Of a stretch of 64,000 bases of DNA, positions 1 to 8,451 are shown piece by piece. A program made the position numbers and the translations under genes. Origin of the DNA: JBALVT01 sp965262875 (GTDB lineage Bacteria; Pseudomonadota; Gammaproteobacteria; Pseudomonadales; Halieaceae); assembly GCA_965262875.1 (NCBI GenBank), contig OZ253569.1, positions 1,550,001 to 1,614,000 on the forward strand, written 5' to 3'. The number at the start of each line of letters is the position of its first letter. Position 1 is the stretch's first letter. Below the pieces are notes generated by a model. It ran no database searches and had not been told where the DNA came from. It worked only from the letters and a program-made list of their open reading frames with translations.

Positions 1-124
1 AGAAGTTGCAGCTCACATGGTTGCGGGTTTCAACGGTGTTCTAACACGGCTGACCGATGAACAGGCCGACTATATTAACGTCAAAGTTGACGGCCCCTAC
101 AAACTCGATACCTACAAGTACTAG
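1..124 (+). CDS. ahcY: Adenosylhomocysteinase, C-terminal 40 residues (partial)
   Basis: The frame is open from base 2 to the TAG at 122-124. It reads as the tail of S-adenosyl-L-homocysteine hydrolase, which splits SAH into adenosine and homocysteine in the cytosolic methyl cycle. The visible part contains VKVDGPYK and the terminal DTYKY, which match the family's conserved ending (usually PFKPxxYRY); the closing Lys/Tyr contact NAD in known structures. It lies 10 bp upstream of metF, which supplies methyl-THF for remethylating the homocysteine this enzyme makes, so the two are probably one operon. Only the C-terminus is in the window, so catalytic residues cannot be checked. Confidence 0.88.
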   Translation, partial: EVAAHMVAGFNGVLTRLTDEQADYINVKVDGPYKLDTYKY

Positions 125-134
125 GCAATAACAA

Positions 135-971
135 ATGGCAACAAAACCAAGAATCAGCTTCGAGTATTTCCCCCCCAAGACCGATGCTGGGCGGGAGAAG
201 CTCTTAACTGAAACTACTTCGGCGCTGAACGCACTGAATCCAGAATTTTTCTCGGTGACCTACGGCGCCGGGGGGTCAACTCGAGACAATACCCTGGGTA
301 TTGTCTCGGACATTGCGAATAGCGGCAGCTGCGCCGCTCCTCATTTGAGCTTTGGCGGCGACAGCGAAGAAACTATCGGAGCCCTACTGGATACCTATCG
401 GGACAGAAATATTTCCCGCTTGGTCGCTCTGCGCGGAGATATTCCCTCAGGCATGGGCGGAGCCAGTCAATTGGTGTACGCCAATCAATTAGTAGAATTT
501 GTTCGCGAGCGAACGGGAGATCATTTTCAAATAGAGGTGGCCGCCTATCCAGAAATTCACCCCCAAGCCACGAGCTACCAAGATGATCTTATGTTCCTCC
601 AGGGCAAATTTAACGCCGGAGCTGATAGTGCGATTACGCAGTATTTTTATAACGTAGAATCCTATTTCTACTTTTTAGACCAGTGTGCCTCCCTGGGTAT
701 CGACAAGCCGATCTATGCGGGCATCATGCCAATCACTAATTTTACCAACCTGGCACGGTTCTCTCACAGCTGTGGCGCAGAGATACCCCGGTGGATTTGT
801 CAGCGCATAGAAAGCTACGGCACCGACCAAGACAGCATTCGAAAGTTTGGGATCGAAGTGGTGACACAGTTGTGCCAGACTCTGTTGGAAAATGGATCTC
901 CAGGATTACATTTCTACACAATGAATCAGGTAGAACCTACTCGCGAGATTTTCAAAAACTTGGGCTTGTAA
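135..971 (+). CDS. metF: 5,10-methylenetetrahydrofolate reductase
   Basis: A 278-residue flavoprotein of normal MetF length. It reduces 5,10-methylene-THF to 5-methyl-THF, the methyl donor for methionine synthase, in the cytosol. Family hallmarks are visible: FEYFPPKTDAGREKL at the N-terminus with the catalytic Glu of the FEYFPPK motif, VTYGAGGSTR near residue 40, LRGDIP near residue 97 and IMPITN near residue 195. It starts with ATG at 135, 10 bp after the ahcY stop, and is followed 31 bp later by rsmE on the same strand. The ahcY-metF pairing is common in gammaproteobacteria and is often controlled by a SAH riboswitch upstream, which would lie outside this window. No defects seen. Confidence 0.95.
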   Translation: MATKPRISFEYFPPKTDAGREKLLTETTSALNALNPEFFSVTYGAGGSTRDNTLGIVSDIANSGSCAAPHLSFGGDSEETIGALLDTYRDRNISRLVALRGDIPSGMGGASQLVYANQLVEFVRERTGDHFQIEVAAYPEIHPQATSYQDDLMFLQGKFNAGADSAITQYFYNVESYFYFLDQCASLGIDKPIYAGIMPITNFTNLARFSHSCGAEIPRWICQRIESYGTDQDSIRKFGIEVVTQLCQTLLENGSPGLHFYTMNQVEPTREIFKNLGL

Positions 972-1002
972 GAAACGCCAACAAGTTTAACTGGCCGGCA
1001 CT

Positions 1003-1742
1003 ATGCGCATTCCCAGAATTTACACTGAACAGAATTTGCAGGCCAATGCCGCCTTTGAACTTGCGCCGGGACCCAGCGCGCATATCGCCAAGGCTTTGAG
1101 AATGCGCGCAGGTGGTTCTCTTGTCTTATTCAATGGCGAAGGTGGTGAGTACAAAGCTTCAATCGTCGCACTGGAAAAGAAGTTCGTGCAGATTCGCACC
1201 CAGGAACACAACGCAGCGGAACTCGAATCACCCTTGCAGTTGGCATTGGGTATTGCAATCTCTCGCGGCGACCGCATGGATTGGGTTATCCAAAAGGCCA
1301 CAGAGTTAGGCGTAGCCAGCATTACCCCATTGATGACGGAACGGACCGAGGTAAAACTCAAAGGTGATCGAGCCGAAAAAAAACACGTCCATTGGCGTCA
1401 GGTTATCATTAGTGCCTGCGAACAATGTGGGCGAAACCGCCTTCCTGAACTCAACAAGCTTATGGACCTAAGCAGTTGGCTGCCAAGTGTAAAAGCACAG
1501 CGGAAATTTGTGCTTCACCATCGCCATACCTCTGCCCAAAAGCTGGAGCAACAACCCACGAGCGTGGCCATTCTCGTCGGACCAGAAGGCGGTCTTAGCG
1601 ACCCCGAAATAGACCAAACGGGCAATCAGGGGTTTTTGAGGCGTTAACCCTCGGGCCAAGAGTGCTCAGAACCGAGACTGCGCCCCTGGCCGCGCTGGCA
1701 ATACTTCAATCTCGCTGGGGCGACATGCCGCTACACGACTAG
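1003..1742 (+). pseudogene. rsmE: 16S rRNA (uracil-1498-N3)-methyltransferase, frameshifted near 3' end
   Basis: RsmE methylates N3 of U1498 in 16S rRNA using SAM. The uninterrupted frame covers 214 residues with family features such as ATELGVASITPLMTERTEV and the SPOUT knot motif VGPEGGLSDPE, then stops at 1645-1647. The expected C-terminal knot sequence (LGPRVLRTETAPLAALA) continues in another frame from about 1638 to the TAG at 1740-1742. One base is missing in the run of five T at 1633-1637; restoring one T gives 246 residues, the usual RsmE length. The lost segment holds the SAM-binding knot residues, so the frameshift should inactivate the enzyme. A homopolymer sequencing error is the main alternative. 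It is the third gene in the ahcY-metF-rsmE run. Confidence 0.85.
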
Positions 1743-1761
1743 CACCCCAAAGAGAGGCTCT

Positions 1762-3009
1762 TCAGACCTGATTCTCATGCCAGCGTGCGTGGCTCCATTC
1801 AAGAAAGTCCGCAACTGAATTCACGGTGTGATCGGTGCGCACCGAATGAAATATTTCAAAGGCGTGCTGCGCACCCGGCAGTTCAGCGTAGGCGACCGGC
1901 TCACTTGCTACTTCGCGCAGCGCCGCTACAAAATTTCGGGCTTCTTCGACCCAAACGAGCGAGTCGTGGGTTCCCTGCACCACATACATCGGTGGCGCTT
2001 CGGCATTGATATGACTCAGTGGTGATGCTTCCTCCCACAGTTGCGGGTTTTCCTCGACCGAAACCTGCAGCACTTTATCACCAATTAAGCCCGCCATCGA
2101 CATTTGTGGGCGGATTTCATCCCTATCGAGGAAATCGTACACTCCGTAAAAAGGCACTGTGGCCTGCACGGTGGTATCGGTGTCTTCAAAACCGGGCTGC
2201 CACTCTTTGCGATTGGGAGTCAGGGATGCCAGAGAGCTCAAATGCCCTCCTGCCGAGCCACCCGTGATGGCGATAAAGTTGGCATCGCCTCCGTATTGGG
2301 AGATGTTATCTCTGATCCAGGCAATCGCTTTCTTTACGTCGATAATATGCGCCGGAAACGCGGCTTTCGGGCTGAGGCGATAGTTGATTGCAACACAGAT
2401 CCAACCGCGCTGAGCCATGTGATACATAAGTGGCTTGGCCTGTTGTTCTTTCTCTCCAATTATCCAGGCGCCGCCGTGGACCTGCAAAAGTACAGGACTG
2501 CCTCCCGGACGAGGATTGACCGGTTGATAGATATCCAACAGATTGCGCTGGCCCGCATCCCCATAGCTGATATTGGAGTGAACTTTCACGCCATCTCTAT
2601 GAAAGTGAAAGGGCTTTGCCCAGTGACGCGAGGCGATAGAGTCAACCAGCAGTGCTCGGCGCTCTTCGGGAATACTACTGCGGTAATCTTCTCCCAGTGC
2701 CCGGTCCAAAGCAGCACGCGCGACACCGCCCGTATCCATCGACTGACTGTGCAAATACAGAAGCCCCAGCCAGGATAGACCGAATATACCCAGGCCACAC
2801 TGGGCCAGCGGGTCTGAAAAACCCCCTCCAAATGCTACCAGCGCTGTTAATGTGACCTGTAGCGCGAGATGAATCAGCGCAAGTTCTCCGGTCAGCCATG
2901 CACTGAGAAAATAAACAGGAACCATCCAATACAAACGACGCCCTTGTACCAGGGCGGTTAGGGTGCCCAGCGCCCCCAGGATCGCAAGGGTAAAATAGAG
3001 TCCGGCCAT
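1762..3009 (-). CDS. Alpha/beta hydrolase (HSL/carboxylesterase-type) with N-terminal membrane segments
   Basis: A 415-residue protein. The first about 100 residues contain three or four hydrophobic stretches (starting MAGLYFTLAILGALGTL) and look membrane-embedded. The rest is an esterase domain of the hormone-sensitive-lipase/COG0657 type: oxyanion motif VHGGAWIIGE near residue 180, nucleophile motif ITGGSAGGH near residue 255, a probable acid in GTHDSLVW and catalytic His in GAQHAFEIF. Substrate is unknown; a short-chain ester or lipid is likely, with the active domain tethered to the membrane. It is transcribed convergently to rsmE and divergently from gshB, so it is probably monocistronic. 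The ATG at 3009 is chosen because the hydrophobic N-terminus begins there. Confidence 0.82.
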   Translation of the reverse strand: MAGLYFTLAILGALGTLTALVQGRRLYWMVPVYFLSAWLTGELALIHLALQVTLTALVAFGGGFSDPLAQCGLGIFGLSWLGLLYLHSQSMDTGGVARAALDRALGEDYRSSIPEERRALLVDSIASRHWAKPFHFHRDGVKVHSNISYGDAGQRNLLDIYQPVNPRPGGSPVLLQVHGGAWIIGEKEQQAKPLMYHMAQRGWICVAINYRLSPKAAFPAHIIDVKKAIAWIRDNISQYGGDANFIAITGGSAGGHLSSLASLTPNRKEWQPGFEDTDTTVQATVPFYGVYDFLDRDEIRPQMSMAGLIGDKVLQVSVEENPQLWEEASPLSHINAEAPPMYVVQGTHDSLVWVEEARNFVAALREVASEPVAYAELPGAQHAFEIFHSVRTDHTVNSVADFLEWSHARWHENQV

Positions 3010-3095
3010 ATGCTGTCATTCCTTCATCAACAGGAGTTTTAGGGCCGCTATTCTATGACAATTTTGCCCGCGGCGCACTCCCTACGCCTCATCAC

Positions 3096-3124
3096 TTGCA
3101 CCTGAAACCTGCTTTGCGTAAGTT
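3096..3124 (+). promoter_or_regulatory. Possible sigma-70 promoter for gshB
   Basis: TTGCAC (3096-3101) and TAAGTT (3119-3124) are separated by 17 bp in the divergent gap between the hydrolase and gshB. Transcription would start about 25 bp before the gshB ATG. The -10 box is weak; this is a pattern match only. Confidence 0.35.
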
Positions 3125-3155
3125 AGCAGACCCTCGAACTTAGCAGGACCAAACA

Positions 3156-4112
3156 ATGACAGTGAAGATCGGTGTGGTAATGGATCCCATTGCCAAGCTT
3201 AACTACAAGAAGGACAGCACTCTCGCCATGCTTTGGGCCGCGCAAGATCGAGGCTGGCAGCTGTATTACATGGAGCAGCACAACCTTCTTTTGGATCAGG
3301 GTGTGGCAAAAGCCAATATGGCAGCGCTTGAAGTTTTCAAAAATCCAGAGCATTGGTACACCCTGAGCGAGTCCAGTGAACAGCCACTGACGGACCTGGA
3401 TGTGGTACTGATGAGAATCGATCCTCCCTTCGACAATGAGTACATCTACAGCACCTATTTACTAGAACAAGCCGAGCGCCAGGGCACCTTGATCGTGAAT
3501 CGATGCCAGAGCCTGAGGGATTGCAACGAAAAGATTTTCGCCACCGAGTTCCCCCAATGCTGCCCTCCCGTACTAGTGAGCGCTAACTCCAACCGATTGA
3601 AAGCCTTTCATCAGGAACACCAGGATGTCATTTTCAAACCCTTGGACGGTATGGGCGGCTCGTCGATATTTCGGGTCAAACCAGACGACCCCAATGTGAA
3701 TGTCATTCTCGAAACCCTGACCGAGTTTGGCGAACAGACAATTATGGCGCAGAAATATCTCCCCGAAATCAAGGCCGGCGATAAACGCATTCTCATGATC
3801 AACGGCGAGCCCGTGCCCTACGCTCTGGCCAGAGTGCCATCGAGTGGTGAAACCAGGGGTAACCTGGCGGCGGGCGGCACAGGGCGCGCCCAGCCAATGA
3901 CCGAAAGAGACTTATGGATCGCCAGAGAAATTGGTCCCACCCTCAAAGAGAAAGGCCTTTTGTTTGTAGGATTGGACGTGATTGGCGACTACCTGACGGA
4001 AATTAATGTCACCAGCCCCACCTGCATTCGTGAAATTGACACTGCATACGATCTGGACATCGCCGGCCAACTCATGGAATGTATTGCTCAGGGAATAAGC
4101 AACAAAGAATAG
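3156..4112 (+). CDS. gshB: Glutathione synthetase
   Basis: A 318-residue ATP-grasp ligase that joins gamma-glutamylcysteine and glycine to make glutathione in the cytosol. The N-terminal substrate domain starts IGVVMDPIAKLNYKKDST, followed by the conserved MRIDPPFDNEYIYSTYLLE near residue 87, the ATP-grasp loop KPLDGMGGSSIFR near residue 160, and the Mg-binding end LTEINVTSPTCIREID near residue 280. Length and motifs are standard. An AGGA lies upstream of the ATG at 3156. The TonB-like gene follows after 10 bp, and the order gshB-tonB-yqgE-ruvX is the same as in Pseudomonas aeruginosa (PA0407-PA0404), which supports one operon. Confidence 0.95.
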   Translation: MTVKIGVVMDPIAKLNYKKDSTLAMLWAAQDRGWQLYYMEQHNLLLDQGVAKANMAALEVFKNPEHWYTLSESSEQPLTDLDVVLMRIDPPFDNEYIYSTYLLEQAERQGTLIVNRCQSLRDCNEKIFATEFPQCCPPVLVSANSNRLKAFHQEHQDVIFKPLDGMGGSSIFRVKPDDPNVNVILETLTEFGEQTIMAQKYLPEIKAGDKRILMINGEPVPYALARVPSSGETRGNLAAGGTGRAQPMTERDLWIAREIGPTLKEKGLLFVGLDVIGDYLTEINVTSPTCIREIDTAYDLDIAGQLMECIAQGISNKE

Positions 4113-4122
4113 TCGCCGGGGC

Positions 4123-4992
4123 ATGTACCAACACGAAGCTGAAGATGTCAGAAACGACCGCATGGTGTTTGCCATGTTTGTCGCTGCTGCGCTCCATTTA
4201 TTTCTCATTCTGGGTATGGCCTTTGAAGCAATCCAGAAAAAAAGTTACAGCAAGCAGTTAAACGTGACGCTCACCACCCGGCCGAGCACCGAGATTCCCG
4301 GCGAAGCCGAACACATTGCTGAATTTGATCAGGTAGGTAGTGGTGAAGAGGCACCGCAGGACTTTTTATCCAGTCCGCGACCCAACCCCAAGCCCAGCCC
4401 AAACGCCAACGAATTCGCCCAACAACCCTCGGCTGTTCCCGAAGCACCTCTCTCAGCAAAACCCGTGCTTACAACAACCGCTCTTTCGAACGATAAGCGC
4501 AATAGCGACCAGGCGGAGAAAACCCAGACTGCCAGACAAACCAAAGGGCTAAATCCAGAGGTGGATCGCCTGGCACAACAACTGACGAGTCTCGAGGCAA
4601 CGCTGGAAAACCAAAGCCAGGCCTATGCAGATATGCCCAGGATTCGACGATTGACATCGGTATCTGCCAAGCGGGCCGTTGACGCTGCCTATCTACGCGG
4701 CTGGGTTCAAAGACTGGAAGCCGTCGGTAACAAATACTATCCAGAGGCGTCACTGCGTTATGGTATCTATGGGGAGCTCAGGCTGCTGGTAATCGTAAGA
4801 GAGGACGGCAGCCTGGAAGACATACAAGTGCTTTCCTCTTCCGGCTATGCCGTATTGGATGAAGCGGCCATGAAAATTGTGCGCTTGGCAGCGCCATTTG
4901 CGCCCTTTCCATCAGAATTACGAGCGACTACGGACAAATTGGAAATCATTCGCACGTGGCAATATCTCGAGAATCGGCTAAGCTCAGGATAA
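4123..4992 (+). CDS. TonB-family energy transducer / periplasmic protein
   Basis: A 289-residue protein with TonB architecture: a short cytoplasmic N-terminus, one membrane anchor at about residues 12-35 (MVFAMFVAAALHLFLILGMA), a Pro/Ala/Ser-rich periplasmic linker (about 60-110), a helical part, and a C-terminal TonB_C domain (about 200-289) with YPEASLRYGIYGELRLLVIV and the end RTWQYLE. TonB proteins couple the ExbBD proton motor to outer-membrane receptors. This one sits in the gshB-yqgE-ruvX cluster, as its Pseudomonas counterpart PA0406 does, and not beside exbBD, so its receptor partner cannot be named. It starts 10 bp after the gshB stop. Confidence 0.85.
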   Translation: MYQHEAEDVRNDRMVFAMFVAAALHLFLILGMAFEAIQKKSYSKQLNVTLTTRPSTEIPGEAEHIAEFDQVGSGEEAPQDFLSSPRPNPKPSPNANEFAQQPSAVPEAPLSAKPVLTTTALSNDKRNSDQAEKTQTARQTKGLNPEVDRLAQQLTSLEATLENQSQAYADMPRIRRLTSVSAKRAVDAAYLRGWVQRLEAVGNKYYPEASLRYGIYGELRLLVIVREDGSLEDIQVLSSSGYAVLDEAAMKIVRLAAPFAPFPSELRATTDKLEIIRTWQYLENRLSSG

Positions 4993-5025
4993 CAGTCGCG
5001 AAGCGAGTAACACGCTAAGTCTCTT

Positions 5026-5619
5026 GTGCCCAAAACCCATAAACGCCCTATCGTCTCAAGCAGCACGGCCAGCCTTCGAAATCATTTTTTACTGGCGATG
5101 CCGAGTCTGACCGATGGAATTTTTTCCCAGAGCATCACTTACATTTGCGAACATGGAGAGAGCGGGGCAATGGGAATTGTGATCAACCAGCCACTGGAAC
5201 TCTCTGTTGAAGAAGTCTTTGAGCATTTGGAAATAAACACTAAAAGAGATTTTTCCGAAACGCCGGTTATGGCCGGAGGGCCGGTACAAATCGATCATGG
5301 GTTTGTTCTGCACCGGCGCTGCGACAGTCGCTGGGAAGCCAGCTTGAGTATCACACCTGAAATTACACTGACAACTTCCCGAGACATTTTGCGCTCTATC
5401 GCCCATGGTTCAGGGCCAAGTGAGCACGTAATAGCCTTGGGCTACGCGGGCTGGACTGCGGGTCAACTGGAATTTGAACTGGCCCAGAACAGCTGGCTAA
5501 CCATGCCCGCAGATGGGGATATCATATTCTCCACCCCCTACCATCAGCGCCTCAGTTCTGCAGCCGCTGTTTTGGGGATCGATATGAATTTGATTTCTGC
5601 CGAGGCCGGACACGCCTGA
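5026..5619 (+). CDS. yqgE: YqgE/AlgH family protein
   Basis: A 197-residue member of the UPF0301/AlgH family, starting with GTG at 5026. Characteristic stretches are LRNHFLLAMPSL, YICEHGESGAMGIVINQPL, VMAGGPVQIDHGFVLH and ALGYAGWTAGQLEFEL. The family is widespread in proteobacteria; in Pseudomonas it was named AlgH for an effect on alginate expression, and its molecular activity is unresolved. It lies 33 bp after the tonB-like gene and 13 bp before ruvX, the usual neighbour. An alternative start would be further inside the frame, but GTG 5026 gives the usual family length. Confidence 0.92.
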   Translation: MPKTHKRPIVSSSTASLRNHFLLAMPSLTDGIFSQSITYICEHGESGAMGIVINQPLELSVEEVFEHLEINTKRDFSETPVMAGGPVQIDHGFVLHRRCDSRWEASLSITPEITLTTSRDILRSIAHGSGPSEHVIALGYAGWTAGQLEFELAQNSWLTMPADGDIIFSTPYHQRLSSAAAVLGIDMNLISAEAGHA

Positions 5620-5632
5620 CGCTCCACACGCT

Positions 5633-6064
5633 GTGATTCAACCCAATAAAACAATACTTGCATTCGATTATGGCCTTCGCCAAATCGGCATCGCCGTGGG
5701 GAACTGCCTGACATCGACCACCCAGCCACTGGCTATCATCCGCGCGAAAGATGGGATTCCACAGTGGCCGGAGTTGGAAAAAATAGTTCGGGAGTGGCAG
5801 CCAAACCTAATCGTGGTGGGCGATCCTCTGAACATGGATGGATCAGACGGGGTTTTGGGCGAGCGAGCGCGCAAATTTGCACGCAGATTGCACGGCAGGC
5901 TTGGATTGACGGTTGAGATGGCTGATGAGCGTCTAAGCAGCTTCGAAGCCAAACAAGTTCAGCGAGAGCAGGGGCACAAGGGCCACTATAAAGAAAGCCC
6001 AATAGATAGCTACGCGGCCGAGTTAATCCTGCAGACCTGGATGAGGCAAAACGGTCACCTCTAA
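5633..6064 (+). CDS. ruvX: Holliday junction resolvase-like protein RuvX (YqgF)
   Basis: A 143-residue RNase H-fold nuclease of the YqgF/RuvX family, implicated in pre-16S rRNA 5'-end maturation and in anti-termination or Holliday-junction processing. The acidic active-site motifs are visible: AFDYGLRQIGIAVG near residue 9 (Asp), VVGDPLNMDGS near residue 61, ADERLSSFEA near residue 96 (Glu) and IDSYAAELILQTW near residue 123 (Asp). GTG start at 5633. Its 3' end is 15 bp from the convergent pilU stop. In Pseudomonas pyrR-pyrB-pyrC follow ruvX; they are absent here. Confidence 0.93.
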   Translation: MIQPNKTILAFDYGLRQIGIAVGNCLTSTTQPLAIIRAKDGIPQWPELEKIVREWQPNLIVVGDPLNMDGSDGVLGERARKFARRLHGRLGLTVEMADERLSSFEAKQVQREQGHKGHYKESPIDSYAAELILQTWMRQNGHL

Positions 6065-6079
6065 CACCTTATTGCCTTG

Positions 6080-7222
6080 TTAGCGCTTTCGAAGATGGCG
6101 CCCGCTATCGGGTTGATCGTAGGTCAAACCTGAATCGACTTCGTTGCCGCTGGTTTTGCTCTTCTCATACATCTTGATCATCAGGCGCACATCATTGGAT
6201 GAGTCTGCATGACGTATAGCGTCTTCAAGAGAAATATTGCCAAGCTTGTAGTTCTGTACCAGAGATTGATCCAGAGTTTGCATACCCTGTTCGGTAGATT
6301 TGGAAATTACCTCTTTGATCAGGTGCACTTCGCCCTTGCGAATGTACTCCGAAATCAACGGCGTATTGAGCAGTACCTCAACCACCGGTATGCGTCCCTT
6401 CCCCGATCTCCTGGGCAGCAATTGCTGAGCCACCATAGCTTTTAGATTTAGAGACAAATCCATCCATATTTGCGAGTGTTGATTGGGCGGGAAAAAGCTC
6501 TGAATCCTATCGAGCGCCTGATTGGCGTTGTTGGCGTGTAGAGTACATAAACACAAATGGCCTGTTTCGGCGAAGGTCAGTGCCTGATCCATTGTTTCGG
6601 CTGATCGAACTTCGCCAATCATGATCACGTCGGGCGCTTGACGCAGTGTGTTTTTTAGCGCCACATCAAAAGACTCGGTATCCAGACCCACCTCACGCTG
6701 AGTCACAAGACAACCGGCGTGTTGGTGAATAAATTCAATAGGATCTTCCACCGTAATAATGTGGCCCTTGCTGTTTTCGTTTCGGTATCCCAACATCGCC
6801 GCCAAGGAAGTCGACTTACCGGTACCGGTCGCGCCAACAAAAATAACCAGCCCGCGTTTGGTCATAGCCAGGCCGCGAATAATAGGGGGTAAATCTAGAG
6901 ATTCGATGGTTGGGATTTGGGCTTCAATACGGCGCAAAACCATTCCACAGTGTTCACGCTGTACGAAAGCGCTGACACGGAAGCGCCCCAGGTCGCCCCG
7001 AGTAATCGCAAAATTACATTCGTGGTGTTCGAGAAACTCCTGCTGTTGATCTTCACGCATCACCGACAAAACAAGCTCTTTGGCCTCCGCAGGAGACAAG
7101 ATGTCGTCATTAATGGGGTGCAGCTGGCCGTCCACTTTAATGCTCGGGGCCGCTCCTGCGGAAATAAATCCATCGGAGGCTTTGTCTTTAACTACGCGTT
7201 CGAGTAAATCATCAATATTCAT
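6080..7222 (-). CDS. pilU: Type IV pilus retraction ATPase PilU
   Basis: A 380-residue hexameric secretion ATPase of the PilT/PilU group, acting at the cytoplasmic base of the type IV pilus to assist retraction and twitching. Visible motifs: Walker A GATGTGKST near residue 131, Asp box ITVEDPIEF, Walker B IMIGEVRSAETM near residue 200, His box TGHLCLCTLHANNA near residue 218. The C-terminal extension (MYEKSKTSG and onward) distinguishes PilU from PilT. It lies 39 bp downstream of pilT on the same strand, so the two are co-transcribed; this order is that of Pseudomonas. No pilin or assembly genes are in the window. Confidence 0.95.
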   Translation of the reverse strand: MNIDDLLERVVKDKASDGFISAGAAPSIKVDGQLHPINDDILSPAEAKELVLSVMREDQQQEFLEHHECNFAITRGDLGRFRVSAFVQREHCGMVLRRIEAQIPTIESLDLPPIIRGLAMTKRGLVIFVGATGTGKSTSLAAMLGYRNENSKGHIITVEDPIEFIHQHAGCLVTQREVGLDTESFDVALKNTLRQAPDVIMIGEVRSAETMDQALTFAETGHLCLCTLHANNANQALDRIQSFFPPNQHSQIWMDLSLNLKAMVAQQLLPRRSGKGRIPVVEVLLNTPLISEYIRKGEVHLIKEVISKSTEQGMQTLDQSLVQNYKLGNISLEDAIRHADSSNDVRLMIKMYEKSKTSGNEVDSGLTYDQPDSGRHLRKR

Positions 7223-7261
7223 TGCGCTATTCTCTCCCGGTTCAATGCCCGTTCAATTTGC

Positions 7262-8296
7262 CTAGAAATTTTCCGGCATTCTGGCTTTTTCTCTGATGGC
7301 CTCTTTGGTAATAATGCGCTTGTCCAACATGCCCGCCAGACACTGATCCATTGTCTGCATACCCAGAGCGTGGCCCGTTTGAATGGCCGAGTACATTTGC
7401 GCCACCTTGTCTTCACGGATCAGATTTCTAATCGCTGAGGTCCCGCGCATAATTTCATGAGCTGCCACACGACCACCGGTAGCCCGCTTGAGCAGAGTTT
7501 GTGAGATAACCGCCTGAAGTGATTCTGAAAGCATGGAACGCACCATGGATTTTTCCTCTCCCGGGAATACATCGACAATCCTGTCGATAGTTTTCGCTGC
7601 GGAAGTGGTGTGCAAGGTTCCAAACACCAGGTGACCCGTCTCGGCCGCGGTGAGTGCCAGGCGAATCGTCTCGAGATCTCGCATTTCGCCAACCAGAATG
7701 ATATCGGGGTCTTCCCGCAAAGCGGAGCGCAGTGCTTCTGCAAAGCCCAGGGTATCCCTGTGAACCTCACGCTGGTTCACCAGACATTTTTTACTTTCAT
7801 GCACGAATTCGATGGGATCTTCTACCGTCAGAATATGCTCGTACTTATTGTCGTTAATAAAGTCGACCATCGCCGCTAAGGTAGTCGACTTACCCGAACC
7901 AGTCGGTCCGGTCACCAGCACCAGGCCTCTAGGCATCATCGAAATATCCCGAAACACCTGTCCCAGGCCCAAATCTTCCATGGTCAGTACTTTTGAAGGA
8001 ATCGTTCGAAACACGCCGCCGGCACCGCGGTTGTGGTTGAAAGCATTCACACGGAATCGAGCGACACCTGGAACCTCAAACGAGAAATCCGTTTCCATGA
8101 ACTCCTCATAGTCCTTGCGCTGCCGATCGTTCATGATGTCGTAGATCAGCTCGTGGACTTGCTTATGCTCCATCGGCGGCAAGTTGATGCGACGGACATC
8201 ACCGTCGACCCTGATCATAGGCGGAAGGCCTGCCGACAGGTGTAAGTCGGACGCTCCCTGCTTTGCGCTAAACGCCAGAAGTTCTGTAATATCCAT
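7262..8296 (-). CDS. pilT: Type IV pilus retraction ATPase PilT
   Basis: A 344-residue ATPase that depolymerises pilin during pilus retraction. It has the canonical start MDITELLAFSAKQGASDLHLSAG, Walker A GPTGSGKST near residue 130, Asp box LTVEDPIEF, Walker B GEMRDLETI near residue 200, His box TGHLVFGTLHT, and the C-terminal AIRNLIREDK motif needed for retraction in studied PilT proteins. It is the first gene of the pilT-pilU operon and is divergent from yggS, as in Pseudomonas. No lesions seen. Confidence 0.96.
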   Translation of the reverse strand: MDITELLAFSAKQGASDLHLSAGLPPMIRVDGDVRRINLPPMEHKQVHELIYDIMNDRQRKDYEEFMETDFSFEVPGVARFRVNAFNHNRGAGGVFRTIPSKVLTMEDLGLGQVFRDISMMPRGLVLVTGPTGSGKSTTLAAMVDFINDNKYEHILTVEDPIEFVHESKKCLVNQREVHRDTLGFAEALRSALREDPDIILVGEMRDLETIRLALTAAETGHLVFGTLHTTSAAKTIDRIVDVFPGEEKSMVRSMLSESLQAVISQTLLKRATGGRVAAHEIMRGTSAIRNLIREDKVAQMYSAIQTGHALGMQTMDQCLAGMLDKRIITKEAIREKARMPENF

Positions 8297-8451
8297 TGTG
8301 TTCCCCTAACTAAACGTCCATACCTGCGGCTTTCGATGACTTTTGCGCGTACTGTTGAGTTCCTCAACCCGTGCGCGGCACCGTGCCACTATTTATTTTT
8401 CACATCGATAACAATTAGTACGTATCGCGGTGAATCGGCTAGAATCCCCTA
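8297..8451. promoter_or_regulatory. Divergent intergenic region between pilT and yggS
   Basis: These 155 bp must hold promoters for pilT-pilU (minus) and the yggS-to-DUF4426 operon (plus). A TAGAAT near 8439 sits close to the yggS ATG, and a short inverted repeat (GTTGAG/CTCAAC) occurs near 8353. No clear ribosome-binding site precedes yggS, so a very short leader is possible. I cannot assign boxes with confidence. Confidence 0.4.

Noticed and set aside
1020..1361. Antisense frame of 113 codons over rsmE
   Set aside because: It is the complement of a strongly conserved gene, with no start context and no protein-like motif pattern.
1633..1640. Programmed -1 frameshift in rsmE
   Set aside because: The local sequence does not form an X-XXY-YYZ slippery heptamer in the zero frame, no downstream stimulator is seen, and RsmE is not known to use recoding. 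A deletion or read error is simpler.
2104..2778. Plus-strand frame of 224 codons opposite the hydrolase gene
   Set aside because: Shadow of the esterase-coding strand; no recognisable domain.
6065..6079. Missing pyrR-pyrB-pyrC between ruvX and pilU as a deletion
   Set aside because: Many gammaproteobacteria lack pyr genes at this place; the 15-bp gap shows no scar, so there is no evidence of recent loss.
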